A DNA stretch of 64,000 nucleotides from Candidatus Endomicrobiellum calonymphae (GTDB taxonomy: Bacteria; Elusimicrobiota; Endomicrobiia; Endomicrobiales; Endomicrobiaceae): the NCBI GenBank assembly GCA_031269945.1, contig JAISYK010000007.1, positions 1 to 64,000 of the forward strand, in the 5' to 3' direction. The position numbers and the translations under genes were made by a program. Below the pieces are notes generated by a model. That model saw nothing but the letters and a program-made list of their open reading frames with translations, was not told the DNA's origin and did no database searches. This document shows, piece by piece, positions 20,826 to 31,119 of this stretch; position 1 is the stretch's first letter, and each line of letters starts with the position of its first letter.

Positions 20826-22211
20826 ATGTTTGTGGTGCGTCGTAATAGGAGATATAGTGTGGAAAAACGAGAAAAAGTTGATAGGAGAAGGCTTTTAGGG
20901 GTGGCATATGAGCCATCTAGAATTGCGAAAAAGTTGCATCCTTTTTATAGAGGAAAAATTGAAATTGTCTCTAAGTGTAGAATTAAAAATTTTGACGATT
21001 TTTCTGTATGGTATAGTCCAGGAGTTGCGGAAGTGTGCAAAGATATCTCTAAAGAACCAGAACTTGTATACGAGTACACAAATAAGTGGAACAGCGTTGC
21101 AGTAGTAAGTGATGGAACAAGAGTTTTAGGTTTAGGTAATATAGGTCCTGAGGCTGGGATGCCAGTTATGGAGGGGAAATCTCTTTTGTATAAATATCTT
21201 GGCGGAGTTGATGCGTATCCCATATGTCTTGGTACTATAGATGAAAATGAGATAATACGAACTGTAAAGATATTACAACCATCTTTCGGCGGCGTAAATT
21301 TAGAGGATATAGAGCAGCCTAAATGCTTCTCTGTATTAGATACTCTGAGAAAGGAGTGTAACATACCTGTTTGGCATGATGATCAGCAGGGAACAGCAAT
21401 TGTAACGCTTGCAGGATTAATAAATGCTTTGAAAATTGTTTCTAAAAAGATAGATAAAATTAAGATCACGATGGTAGGGGCTGGCGCTGCTAACATATGT
21501 ATATATAAACTTTTATCTCTTTATGGTGCTAATCCTGCAAATATAATTTTAGTTGACTTACATGGTGTTATTAATAAAAACAGAAGCGATTTGACACTAC
21601 ATTCTGAAAAGTGGAAAACGGCTATGAATACGAATATTAATAACTTAGATGGTGGAATTAAAGAAGCTATGGAAAACGCCGATGTCGTTATTGCTTTGTC
21701 GACTCCGGGGCCGGATGTGATAAAAAAAGAATGGATAGAAACAATGGCTAAGAATCCTATAATCTTCGCGTGTGCGAACCCTGTACCGGAAATTTGGCCA
21801 TGGGAAGCAAAAGAAGCAGGAGCAGCTGTGGTGGCTACAGGGAGAGGCGATTTTCCAAATCAGGTGAATAATTCTTTAGGGTTTCCTGGTGTTTTTCGCG
21901 GAGTACTTGACGTGAGAGCATCCACAATTACAGACAGCATGTGTATAACGGCTGCACTTGGACTCGCTTCTTGCATTGCGGATAATAAAATTAGGTCAGA
22001 CAAAATTCTTCCTAGTATGGATGACTGGGAAATCTTTCCTAAGATTGCAGCTGCAATAGGAGTAAAAGCCATAGAGGAAAAAATTGCCAACAAAAAGTTG
22101 AGCTACGATGAGATTTTTAACAATGCAAAAATGATAATAAAAAGAAGTAGAGCTATAACTAAAACAATGATGGAAAAAGGTTATATAAAAAGTGCGGAAG
22201 ATAAAATCTAA
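20826..22211 (+). CDS. NAD(P)-dependent malic enzyme
   Basis: VWYSPGVAEVCKDI, GLGNIGPEAGMPVMEGKSLLYK, PVWHDDQQGTAIVTLAGLINALK. Confidence 0.93.
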   Translation: MFVVRRNRRYSVEKREKVDRRRLLGVAYEPSRIAKKLHPFYRGKIEIVSKCRIKNFDDFSVWYSPGVAEVCKDISKEPELVYEYTNKWNSVAVVSDGTRVLGLGNIGPEAGMPVMEGKSLLYKYLGGVDAYPICLGTIDENEIIRTVKILQPSFGGVNLEDIEQPKCFSVLDTLRKECNIPVWHDDQQGTAIVTLAGLINALKIVSKKIDKIKITMVGAGAANICIYKLLSLYGANPANIILVDLHGVINKNRSDLTLHSEKWKTAMNTNINNLDGGIKEAMENADVVIALSTPGPDVIKKEWIETMAKNPIIFACANPVPEIWPWEAKEAGAAVVATGRGDFPNQVNNSLGFPGVFRGVLDVRASTITDSMCITAALGLASCIADNKIRSDKILPSMDDWEIFPKIAAAIGVKAIEEKIANKKLSYDEIFNNAKMIIKRSRAITKTMMEKGYIKSAEDKI

Positions 22212-23034
22212 AACTATTATAGAATCCGTTGAAAATTTATGTGCTAAAGCAAATTTTGAACTCCCTGTAGATGTTTTGAAATCTTTAGAGAAAAGTATTG
22301 TTTTTGAAAGAGGAAGTATTGCCAAAGATATTTTGGAGGAAATTGTTGAAAATGCGTTTGTTGCAAAAGAAAGGCAAATTCCATTATGTCAGGATACTGG
22401 CACTGCAAATTTCTTTGTAAGGTTTGGGGATAATGTGATTATAGAAGATGGGAATATTTACTGTGCAATAAATAAGGGTGTTTCTTTAGGATATACAAAA
22501 AATTATTTACGTAAATCTATTGTTTTTGATCCACTTAATAGAAAAAATACTAAAGACAACACACCAGCAAATATTTATATTGAAATAGTGTCTGGCGATA
22601 AAATAGGAATTACTTTTTTAGCTAAAGGTGGCGGAAGTGAAAATGCAAGTTCATTAAAGATGCTTACTCCGTCAGCGAGCTGGAATGGAATAAAAGAATT
22701 TGTTTTGGATACTGTAAATGAGAAAGGTAGGAATGCCTGTCCTCCTCTGATTGTTGGTGTTGGTATAGGTGGAGATTTCTCATCAGTTGGCCTTATGTCA
22801 AAAAAAGCACTAATCCGTAAAATAGGTAGCGAAAATAAAAATATTTTTTATGACGAAAAAGAAAGAGAGTTACTAGATGAAATAAATAAGTTGAATGTTG
22901 GTCCTATGGGAATGTGCGGAACAACAACAGCATTAGCAGTATTTATTGAGACAAATCCGGTTCATATAGCTTCTTTGCCGGTGTCCGTGAATATCCAATG
23001 TCATTCATTTAGAAGAAAATCAATTATGATATGA
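22192..23034 (+). CDS. Fumarate hydratase alpha subunit (class I)
   Basis: PLCQDTGTANFFVRFG, AKGGGSENASSLKMLTPSA. Confidence 0.92.
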   Translation: MRKIKSKTIIESVENLCAKANFELPVDVLKSLEKSIVFERGSIAKDILEEIVENAFVAKERQIPLCQDTGTANFFVRFGDNVIIEDGNIYCAINKGVSLGYTKNYLRKSIVFDPLNRKNTKDNTPANIYIEIVSGDKIGITFLAKGGGSENASSLKMLTPSASWNGIKEFVLDTVNEKGRNACPPLIVGVGIGGDFSSVGLMSKKALIRKIGSENKNIFYDEKERELLDEINKLNVGPMGMCGTTTALAVFIETNPVHIASLPVSVNIQCHSFRRKSIMI

Positions 23035-23552
23035 AAGTAAATTTGCAGGATTTAATTTTAGATTCTAAAATTTTAAAAGCGGGACAAAAAGTTTTACTTA
23101 GTGGGGCTATTTATACAGCGAGAGATGCTGCTCATGATAGAATTATAAAAATGTTGAATTGTGGCAAGAAGATACCCTTTGATCTGAAAAATATCGCAAT
23201 TTATCATTGCGGTCCGTCACCAGTGAAGCCAGGTATGATCATAGGAGCGTGTGGCCCTACTACATCTTCAAGGATGGACGGTTTTACTCCTAGATTTTTA
23301 GAAGAAGGTGTTAAATTCTTGATTGGGAAGGGTGCTCGTTCTAAAGTTGTTGTTGATTCTATAGAAAAAAACAATGCAGTTTATCTTGTAGCCACTGGTG
23401 GTGTTGCGGCGCTTCTTTCTAAAACTGTAAAAAAATTTGATTTGATAGCTTTCGAAGATTTAGGACCTGAAGCAGTTTATAAGCTTGAAGTTGAAGATAT
23501 GCCGTTGATTGTCGCTATAGATAGTTTTGGTGATACTGTTTTTAAAATTTAA
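23031..23552 (+). CDS. Fumarate hydratase beta subunit (class I)
   Basis: LSGAIYTARDAAHDRI, YHCGPSPVKPGMIIGACGPTTSSRMDGFTPRFLE. Confidence 0.93.
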   Translation: MKVNLQDLILDSKILKAGQKVLLSGAIYTARDAAHDRIIKMLNCGKKIPFDLKNIAIYHCGPSPVKPGMIIGACGPTTSSRMDGFTPRFLEEGVKFLIGKGARSKVVVDSIEKNNAVYLVATGGVAALLSKTVKKFDLIAFEDLGPEAVYKLEVEDMPLIVAIDSFGDTVFKI

Positions 23553-23683
23553 TTCCTTGTGATGAAATATATTTTATCGGATTTTCAAAATCTACAGACG
23601 CTGCTTTTTCAGCTAAATAAATTACGTTGTAATAGTAATTTTAGTACTTGGCTAATTAAGAAGAGAGTGCATATTAAAAAAGT

Positions 23684-24481
23684 ATGTTTCTAGCATTGGA
23701 TATTGGCAATACAAATATAACTGTTGGGTTGTTTGGTATGAGAGATGGTAAGATTTTGCCTAAACCATTGAAAGTTTGGAGAATGTTGACTAAAAAAGAT
23801 GGAACTTCAGATGAATATGCAGTGATGCTTATGAATATGCTTTTTTATTCTGGTTTTGATGCAAAGGAAGTAAATAATATTGCAATTTCGAGTGTTGTTC
23901 CGTTGTTAATCGATGTTTTTAAAGAACTTTTCAAAAAATATTTTGACAAAGAGATATTTTTTGTGAGCTGTGATAGTTGTGGAGAACTTATCTTTTCGGC
24001 AGAAAATTCTAAGGAAACAGGTGCTGATAGAATTGCCAACGTTGTGGCTGCATATTCTTTTTACAAGGAAGGATGTATTGTTGTTGATTTTGGTACAGCG
24101 ACAACTGTTGACTGCATAAATTGCAGTGGAGAATATATTGGCGGAGCAATAACTATGGGACCGTTAATTTTGATGCAATCGTTAAATTTAAAGGCACCGC
24201 AGCTTCCAAATATTGTTAAAATAAAAAAACCTTTAAGATCAATAGGTTTTAATACTTTTGAGTGTATGCAATCTGGTATTTATTTTGGATATGTAGGACT
24301 TGTAAAAGAACTTATTACAAGAATGAAAAAAGAAATAAAGGTTAAACATGTGATCGCTACTGGTGGCTTGGCGGAAGTTATGTTGGATGATATAAAAGAT
24401 ATAGAAATTGTTTTCCCGAATTTGACTTTAGAAGGGATACGCATTATATGGGAGAAAACAATTAAAAGTAACAAAGATTGA
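23684..24481 (+). CDS. coaX: Type III pantothenate kinase
   Basis: MFLALDIGNTNITVGLF, GADRIANVVAAY, VVDFGTATTVDCI...GGAITMGP. Confidence 0.94.
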   Translation: MFLALDIGNTNITVGLFGMRDGKILPKPLKVWRMLTKKDGTSDEYAVMLMNMLFYSGFDAKEVNNIAISSVVPLLIDVFKELFKKYFDKEIFFVSCDSCGELIFSAENSKETGADRIANVVAAYSFYKEGCIVVDFGTATTVDCINCSGEYIGGAITMGPLILMQSLNLKAPQLPNIVKIKKPLRSIGFNTFECMQSGIYFGYVGLVKELITRMKKEIKVKHVIATGGLAEVMLDDIKDIEIVFPNLTLEGIRIIWEKTIKSNKD

Positions 24482-24557
24482 TGTTTTCGTAATTATGGCT
24501 ATTACTGAAATAAATAAATAAATAGATTTAGAGTGTTGCGTTATTTTTCTTTGAGAA

Positions 24558-26909
24558 TTGAGGATTCTAGTGAAAGTTTGTTATATGTTCGTTTTAATAT
24601 TTGTCTTTATGTTTTTCCCTATGCATTCTTATGCAAATAATAGTTATAGGATTTCAGATGTTTTAATTAAGGGATTGAAAAATGTAAGTTTAAAAAGTGT
24701 TTTGGCAGTTGTAGATCTTAAAAAAGGGAAACAATATTCAAAATATAAGGCAAAAAAAGACGCAGCTTCAATTGCAAGCCTGGGTTATTTTGATAATGTT
24801 AAAGTTTATTTTAATAAGCAGAACGGGAATCTTATTTTTGAAGTTAGTGAAGATCTTTTCATAGAACGTATTGTTTTTAGGGGAAATTCAGAGTTTTCTC
24901 CATCTAGGCTTAAGAGTATAAGTAGGTTAAAGGAAAGAGGTTGTTACGATTTTTCAAAACTTGAGGATGCTAAGAAAAAGATAGGCGTTTTGTATAGGAA
25001 TAAGGGTTATGTTAACTGTAAAATAGAAGTTCATCATACAGTTAACACAGATACAAATAAAGTGACAGTAACTTTTCTTATAACAGAAAATAAAAAAATC
25101 GTTATAAAAAGTGTTAAAGTTAAAGGTGTAATTCATTTTAAAGAAAAAGAAATTCTGAAACTTATGAAAACAAGATTGAAAAAAGTATTTAAGGAAGATA
25201 TTTATCAAATGGATTTAAAATCTATCGAAACATTTTATAAGAATAATGGTTTCGTAGATTACCAATTTATTTCTTCAAGTGTTGAGTATAATGATGCTAA
25301 AACAGAAATGTTTCTAACTTTAAATATTAACGAGGGCACTAGATATAAAATAGGTTCTGTAACTTATAATGGGAATTTTAGTATTTATGATGATGGGCAA
25401 ATAGGGAAGATGATTAAAATTAAAAAAGGTAAGGTTTTTAGCCAGCATGATATTGAAGAAATTACGAATCATATTCGTGAATTTTATGTTAATAAGGGAT
25501 ATTTAAGGATAGTAGTTGAGCCGTGTTTTGATAAAAAAAGTATTTATGGGATTATAGATGTAAATTTTTTAATTAAAGAAAATGAAGTTTTTTATTTAGG
25601 GAATATTTATATTAATGGGCTTTATTCAACTAAAAACAAAGTGATAAAGAGAGAAATGCTTATGAAGTCAGGTAAAGTGTTTTCGGTTGAAAAATTGTTA
25701 AGAAGTATTGAAAGAATTTATAGCTTAGGTTTTATTGAAAATGTGGAACATAATGAACTATTCACTGATGTGCCTAATGTCATTGATGTAGAATTTTATG
25801 TTACTGAGAGTGCTCGCAATTCTACTACTGCTGTTAGTTTTGGTTATTCCTCATCTGCATCCTTTACTGGTTTGGTTCAACTTCAACATATAAATGTATT
25901 TGGATTAGGACAAAAGTTGAATTTGTTTTATGAAGTAAGCAAAAAACAACAAAATTATGAGATTGGTTGGATGGATCCATGGGCTTTTGATAAAAATATG
26001 AGCTTAAATTTGAACGCTTATAGAAGAAATAATATTTTGCATAGAAAGATGAGAAATTGTGATAAAGGATCAATCTCTTCGGTCTTGGTGTCTAGAAATA
26101 AGAATGAAAATAAGAATATTATAGAAAATGATAAAAGGATTGGGATTGAGACTAAATTGGGACCTAGAATTGGTGAACGAGTAAGTTTATTGTTTGGATA
26201 TGGATATGAGAATGTTGACTTTTGTTCAATTATTAAAAAAGAGAATGTTAGGGAAAAAAATAACGAAACCGCTCGTATTAGATCTGAATATTCTGGAGAT
26301 GAAGTTTATGTTAGTAGTGAAAAAGGCAAGATATCAAGTATTTTTTCTCACTTTTTGTATGATTCAAGAGATTACGTTTTTGATCCTTCAAAAGGGAGCG
26401 TAAAGCTTGTAACTTTGCAAATAGCGAGCAAAGCATTTGGAGGTAATAAAAATTTTGTCAAGGGTATTGTTAATTTAAAGTGGTTCTTTCCTACGTTTTA
26501 TAAATTTGTATTAAGTACTAATTTGCAGTTTGGACTAATTACCCCCTATGGACGACATCAATCAGTTCCTATTTATGAGAGATTTTATATAGGTGGAGCA
26601 AATACTGTAAGAGGTTACGATAGAGATGAAATTGATCCCTATAATGGTGGAAAATTTATGGGGATAATAAATGTCGAACATAAATTTCCGATAATTTCTC
26701 AAGGTAATAGAACGGTTATTCAAGGATTTTTATTCTATGATGCAGGTGAACTTTTTGTTAAAAAAACACAAAAATATTTGTATCAAAGCGTAGGATTTGG
26801 AATTAGATTACCTATACCTATGCTTCCTATAAGATTTGATTGTGCATATGGGCTAACTAAAACCAAACATAAACCAAAATTTTATTTTACTTTAGGAAAT
26901 ATTTTTTAA
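24558..26909 (+). CDS. bamA: Outer membrane protein assembly factor BamA
   Basis: N-terminal signal-like segment, POTRA repeats, C-terminal barrel with ERFYIGGANTVRGYDRDEI. Confidence 0.92.
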   Translation: MRILVKVCYMFVLIFVFMFFPMHSYANNSYRISDVLIKGLKNVSLKSVLAVVDLKKGKQYSKYKAKKDAASIASLGYFDNVKVYFNKQNGNLIFEVSEDLFIERIVFRGNSEFSPSRLKSISRLKERGCYDFSKLEDAKKKIGVLYRNKGYVNCKIEVHHTVNTDTNKVTVTFLITENKKIVIKSVKVKGVIHFKEKEILKLMKTRLKKVFKEDIYQMDLKSIETFYKNNGFVDYQFISSSVEYNDAKTEMFLTLNINEGTRYKIGSVTYNGNFSIYDDGQIGKMIKIKKGKVFSQHDIEEITNHIREFYVNKGYLRIVVEPCFDKKSIYGIIDVNFLIKENEVFYLGNIYINGLYSTKNKVIKREMLMKSGKVFSVEKLLRSIERIYSLGFIENVEHNELFTDVPNVIDVEFYVTESARNSTTAVSFGYSSSASFTGLVQLQHINVFGLGQKLNLFYEVSKKQQNYEIGWMDPWAFDKNMSLNLNAYRRNNILHRKMRNCDKGSISSVLVSRNKNENKNIIENDKRIGIETKLGPRIGERVSLLFGYGYENVDFCSIIKKENVREKNNETARIRSEYSGDEVYVSSEKGKISSIFSHFLYDSRDYVFDPSKGSVKLVTLQIASKAFGGNKNFVKGIVNLKWFFPTFYKFVLSTNLQFGLITPYGRHQSVPIYERFYIGGANTVRGYDRDEIDPYNGGKFMGIINVEHKFPIISQGNRTVIQGFLFYDAGELFVKKTQKYLYQSVGFGIRLPIPMLPIRFDCAYGLTKTKHKPKFYFTLGNIF

Positions 26910-27053
26910 GTGATAAAAAAAGAATAAAGCATTTTAAGGAATATTATTTTTGTTTGGCGGAGTGATATGTAAGTGTATAAATATTGAAATGTTTTAGTGT
27001 AGAGACTGAGTTGTATAATCAAACTGAGTTGTAAAAAAATGCTAAAGCATAAG

Positions 27054-27305
27054 ATGAAAATCATAGCAGTGGAGCTTTCGATGGTTGTTTCAGGGAAACT
27101 TTTTGGTAATAAAGATATATTTTAACAGAGTATTGTAGCTTTAGATAGTGTTCATGGCGTTGTAGTAATGAAGTTTATGAAGCATAAAAATTTTAGACTT
27201 GATAGGCTTTTATATTTATTTAATTGGTGAGCTTGTGGAATCCAAAGTAGTTGTTGATAAACCTGAACATCGGAGTATAATATATTTTCATAAAGGAATT
27301 TTTGA
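27054..27305 (+). pseudogene. lpxD: lpxD (UDP-3-O-acyl-glucosamine N-acyltransferase) truncated remnant
   Basis: MKIIAVELSMVVSGKLFGNKDI then stop; ...SIVALDSVHGVVVMKFMKHKNF...; ESKVVVDKP in another frame; only the N-terminal domain remains before fabZ. Confidence 0.75.
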
Positions 27306-27823
27306 AGAAAGTAATTGTTGAAACAGATGAAACTTCAGAAGTAATGGATAATAATACTAAACAAGCAAAGTTAACGAGAACAGAAATGGTGTTAGGTCTT
27401 AAGGAAATTTTGAATTATATACCTCATAGGTATCCATTTCTAATGATTGATAAAGTAAAAATTGGCAGAGTAAATCCTTCAAGTGCTATTGGGTATAAAC
27501 TTGTAAGTGGAAATGAAGATTTTTTTCAGGGTCATTTCCCGGGATCGCCAATAATGCCAGGTGTTTTAATTATTGAAGCAATGGCACAAACATCGTGCGT
27601 TATGTTTTTATCTAAACCTGAAATAAGAGGTTGTCTTGCGTATTTTATATCTATAGATAAGGCAAAGTTTCGTAGACCAGTGAGGCCGGGAGATGTTTTA
27701 GAACTACATGTAGAAGCAGTTAAATATAGTGGGAAACGTGGTAAAATAAAAAGCAGAGCCTACGTTGATAAAAAATTAACCACTGAAGCTGAGTTTATGT
27801 TCGTCATTGTTGATAAAAAATAA
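27302..27823 (+). CDS. fabZ: 3-hydroxyacyl-[acyl-carrier-protein] dehydratase
   Basis: ILNYIPHRYPFLMIDKV, GHFPGSPIMPGVLIIEAMAQ. Confidence 0.96.
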   Translation: MKKVIVETDETSEVMDNNTKQAKLTRTEMVLGLKEILNYIPHRYPFLMIDKVKIGRVNPSSAIGYKLVSGNEDFFQGHFPGSPIMPGVLIIEAMAQTSCVMFLSKPEIRGCLAYFISIDKAKFRRPVRPGDVLELHVEAVKYSGKRGKIKSRAYVDKKLTTEAEFMFVIVDKK

Positions 27824-27929
27824 AGATTATAATGTATAACGTATTCACAAAATTTGCTGTAAGCTTGTAGAGATTTATTTTATTTAATCCCTTAGTGGAT
27901 ATCTACATATGTGTTGTTTTTTTGAAAGT

Positions 27930-28690
27930 GTTTATATGTGTGATACATATAGGATAGCTGTTGTTTATAAAAGTGCAATTATTGAAAAGTATAAGAATGT
28001 ATAAATTGGTCTTTGTTCTATATGTTATAAAGTCATGGTACAAATTATAAGAAGTTGGGCAAAGAGAGATCTGGATGCTGGCTTGTGGGGTGTAAGTGTG
28101 GAGTACTGAAATTCGTTAAATTTGCTGCTGTAAGGGAATAATTGTAAAGTTTCTAGCTTCTTCCCAGTAATAAGATAGGTGTCCGAGGGATTTAAAATAT
28201 TGTAACGAAAAACGAAAATTATAGGTTGTTTGGTATGTATTATATAGTAGGCACGGGTTGCATTTGGCGATATTATTGTTTGAGGAAATTGTTATGTTTA
28301 TTGTCATATGTGTGTAGCTCATGATTACGCAGATTGTGGAATACATGGTTATAATTTGATATTCAGCAGAACTTGCTATTGTCGTATTATAGAATCGACG
28401 ATCGATGGTATGTATCAATATTTTGTAAATTTGTGAAAAGTTTTGTTATTAATAGATGATATGGTGCGTTGCTGATGATTAGTATGGACGTTGTAGCACC
28501 TTGTATAGTGTATAAGTGCACGTAGCCCAGAGTAATTCTAGTTAAGTTAGACAAATATTATGGGATTACGAGGAGAGAAAATAGAATTTTGTGAGATTGA
28601 GAGCATAAAAAACTTACAGAACATTATTTATATCAAAATTAGCTTTAAATGGTGCTATTAATTCAACTTTGAGATTCATTTATATTTTAA
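27930..28690 (+). pseudogene. lpxA: lpxA (UDP-GlcNAc acyltransferase) remnant
   Basis: Ordered fragments in shifting frames: YKSAIIEKYKNV-IGLCSI, CPRDLKYCNEKRKL (cf. PQDLKYKGEKTKL), CVAHDYADCGI (cf. HVAHDC.IGN), GALLMISMDVVAPC; follows fabZ. Confidence 0.8.
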
Positions 28691-28899
28691 AGAAAATATA
28701 GAGCACGTGGGGTGGGGGTGTCAATAGTGGCAAAACCTAGTGCCACTCTAATGTTGAATAAAAAGAAGCTTTAGATATGGCAAAAAAAAAAGATAGGAGC
28801 TACTTATTAATAGCTATTGTGGAGGAACAGTAAAATAGTAACTATTGACTGAATTTTAGGACTAGTAGATACATTATTAATTAAGAAAATAAAAAATTA

Positions 28900-30070
28900 A
28901 AAATATGTGACAGATGTATAGCGTATTTTATTTGTTGGAGAAAAAAACTTGTTAAAGAAATTTTAGGTCAGGGTATCATTGCTTGCATGTGGGTGAGTAT
29001 GTTAGGCAGTTTGAGTAGCTTTTTTTAAGTATTTCTAATATGGAGTTTAGGATTGTGAGAGTTAAGTTTGACGGTGTTGCTTCGTGTAATTCTTTTGATG
29101 TGTAGGAGTCTTGGTGGGTGATAAGGTTATTACAGCGTCTTTTTTCGTTCATAGCTACGTCAAATTCAATTCTTTTTTTTGTGGTGCTCTTTTGTGGTGG
29201 CCTGTTTTTGTGGATATTAATCAAAAAACTTCAAATACAGACCTCGTTGAAATAGGAAGAGTGTAAAAAAAAAGAAAAAATGTTTTGGTCTGTTTTAATA
29301 GTTCATTTTTGTGGGGTGCATTGAGATAAAATATGGTAGTGATTGTGGTGTTTAGAAGAAAATGTAAGTTTGTACTTATCGAAGATTCATGTCGAGCACA
29401 TAGTGCTGATTTTGAAAATAAAAAAGTGTATTCTTTTGGTGTGAGAGGACTCTGATTTCTCTTTTTATACTACGAAAAATATGATAACGACTGAAAGTCG
29501 GTGTTGTATTATTGCAAGTGATGAAGATATTGGTAGATGTTTGAAGTCAGCTTAGAAATCATGGTAGATATAGTTACTTATTACACATTATTTTTTAGGT
29601 TACGGATTGATAAACTCGCGAATATTGTTGTTGCGGTAAGTAGGTATATGGCTCAATTAGGATAGTTTGGAAATTGGATGTGAAAAAGGATTATGAATGC
29701 TAAAAAATATAATGAAGCTTTTAAAAGTTTGTGTTTTGTAAAAATATTTAATATTTTTAAGAAGTATAAGATATGTTTTACATCAATATACGATAAGAAT
29801 TTCGTCAATTAAATGGTTTACAGATAATGATGCAAGTAGTGTTAGTGTAGGGTTGAAGAGTTTGTTATGTAATAACGTATTTGTATAAATGTCCGCTTTG
29901 CAAACGCCGCAGGTATTGATCTGTAAAGTGTTGAGGTAAGGGAGCTTAAAAAAACTGTTGAGAAAGTTTTGACGTTTTCTCTCCACATCCTGCTGCCCAC
30001 CACCATACCGCTGTCGCATCTGTATCTCTCAAAATATAATTTGGATGAGATAATTGAAAAAGTTATGAAT
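28900..30070 (+). pseudogene. DegT/DnrJ/EryC1/StrS aminotransferase remnant (GnnB-like)
   Basis: RLLQRLFSFIATSNSIL, KFVLIEDSCRAHSADFENKKVYSFG, FSFYTTKNMITTESRCCIIASDEDIGRCLK, HQYTIRI, LTFSLHPAAHHHTAVA in order, with frameshifts and stops. Confidence 0.85.
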
Positions 30071-30082
30071 GGATGTAAAAAA

Positions 30083-31090
30083 ATGGAGGTGAAAACTGCT
30101 GTTGTCTGGAGTAGCTACTTATGACAACATCATGCAAAAATTTTTAAATATTGCCCTAATTCAAGACTTGAATTTATAGTATATAAATGAAAAAGTTAAT
30201 AAAATTGCAAAAATAAACAGAGGAATTATTTTACTGGCTTCAATTTACTTCTAAGAAAAAATTGATGCAACAGTGATCCCAACGCTAACTTTTTATCATT
30301 ACAAATAACGAAATTGTTCCTAAGAAACAATGTGCATTATTTTGTTGAAGTTTTTTTACTTTAAATCATAAAGAAGTCGAATAACTTATAGAATCAGCGA
30401 GAGTTAAAAATTTGATTTCACTAATAAGGGCATACTGAATAATTTAATCCTGCGTTCATTTTTGCGGTACGTTTTATAATAATAAATAATCTAAAATTTA
30501 TTGAAATCAATAGAATATAAGATTGGGACTTTATAATTTACGACTAATCATATAGGCGTAGTGCTAGATTTGATGATCCACGGTTTGGATGTTTTATTTT
30601 CTCATTGAAGAATAAAGTCGTTTTTTTAGGTGCATGTGAGCGAGAGTTTTGACGGATGATGCGTGAAGACACTATAGAAATTGAGATTAAAATATTCAAA
30701 CGATTGTGTAGCACGGGATGTATCTTGCAAGTAGAATTCCAACGAAAAACATAGAAGAATAAGAATTTTTAATTTTGACGACTATAACACCTCCGCAGAT
30801 TGTACAAAAAAAATGATTAAAAAAATAATTTCTTCTTTCAACATAGAAATTAAGAGTCATAAGCTCTACATTCGAATGAACCTCTTTTTTTACTATCTCG
30901 GCAAAATTTTGGCCAGTATATTTATATCAACGCTAAGAAATTAAATATTACGAATGAGCATGGTAATGGATGCGGTTGAATTAGGCAATTAATGTTTTTA
31001 AAATGTGATTTTCAGAGTAATAAAAATAAATAACGCCAGCATAAAATTAAGTTGGTTGAAAAATTTGACAAAATTGTTGATTTAAGAACA
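30083..31090 (+). pseudogene. Gfo/Idh/MocA family oxidoreductase remnant (GnnA-like)
   Basis: MEVKTAVVWSSYL / QHHAKIFKYCPNSRLEFIV / INEKVNKIAKI, KIDATVIPTLTFYHY, FNPAFIFAVRF, GVVLDLMIHGLDVLFS, NEKHRRIRIFNFDDYN in order over several frames. Confidence 0.82.
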
Positions 31091-31119
31091 AAAATTAAAA
31101 GTATTATTATTTAGAATAA

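Noticed and set aside
28116-28418. 100-aa - strand ORF
   Set aside because: Low-complexity product lying antisense to the lpxA remnant; no recognisable domain.
28976-29224. 82-aa - strand ORF
   Set aside because: Antisense to the DegT pseudogene, no family resemblance.
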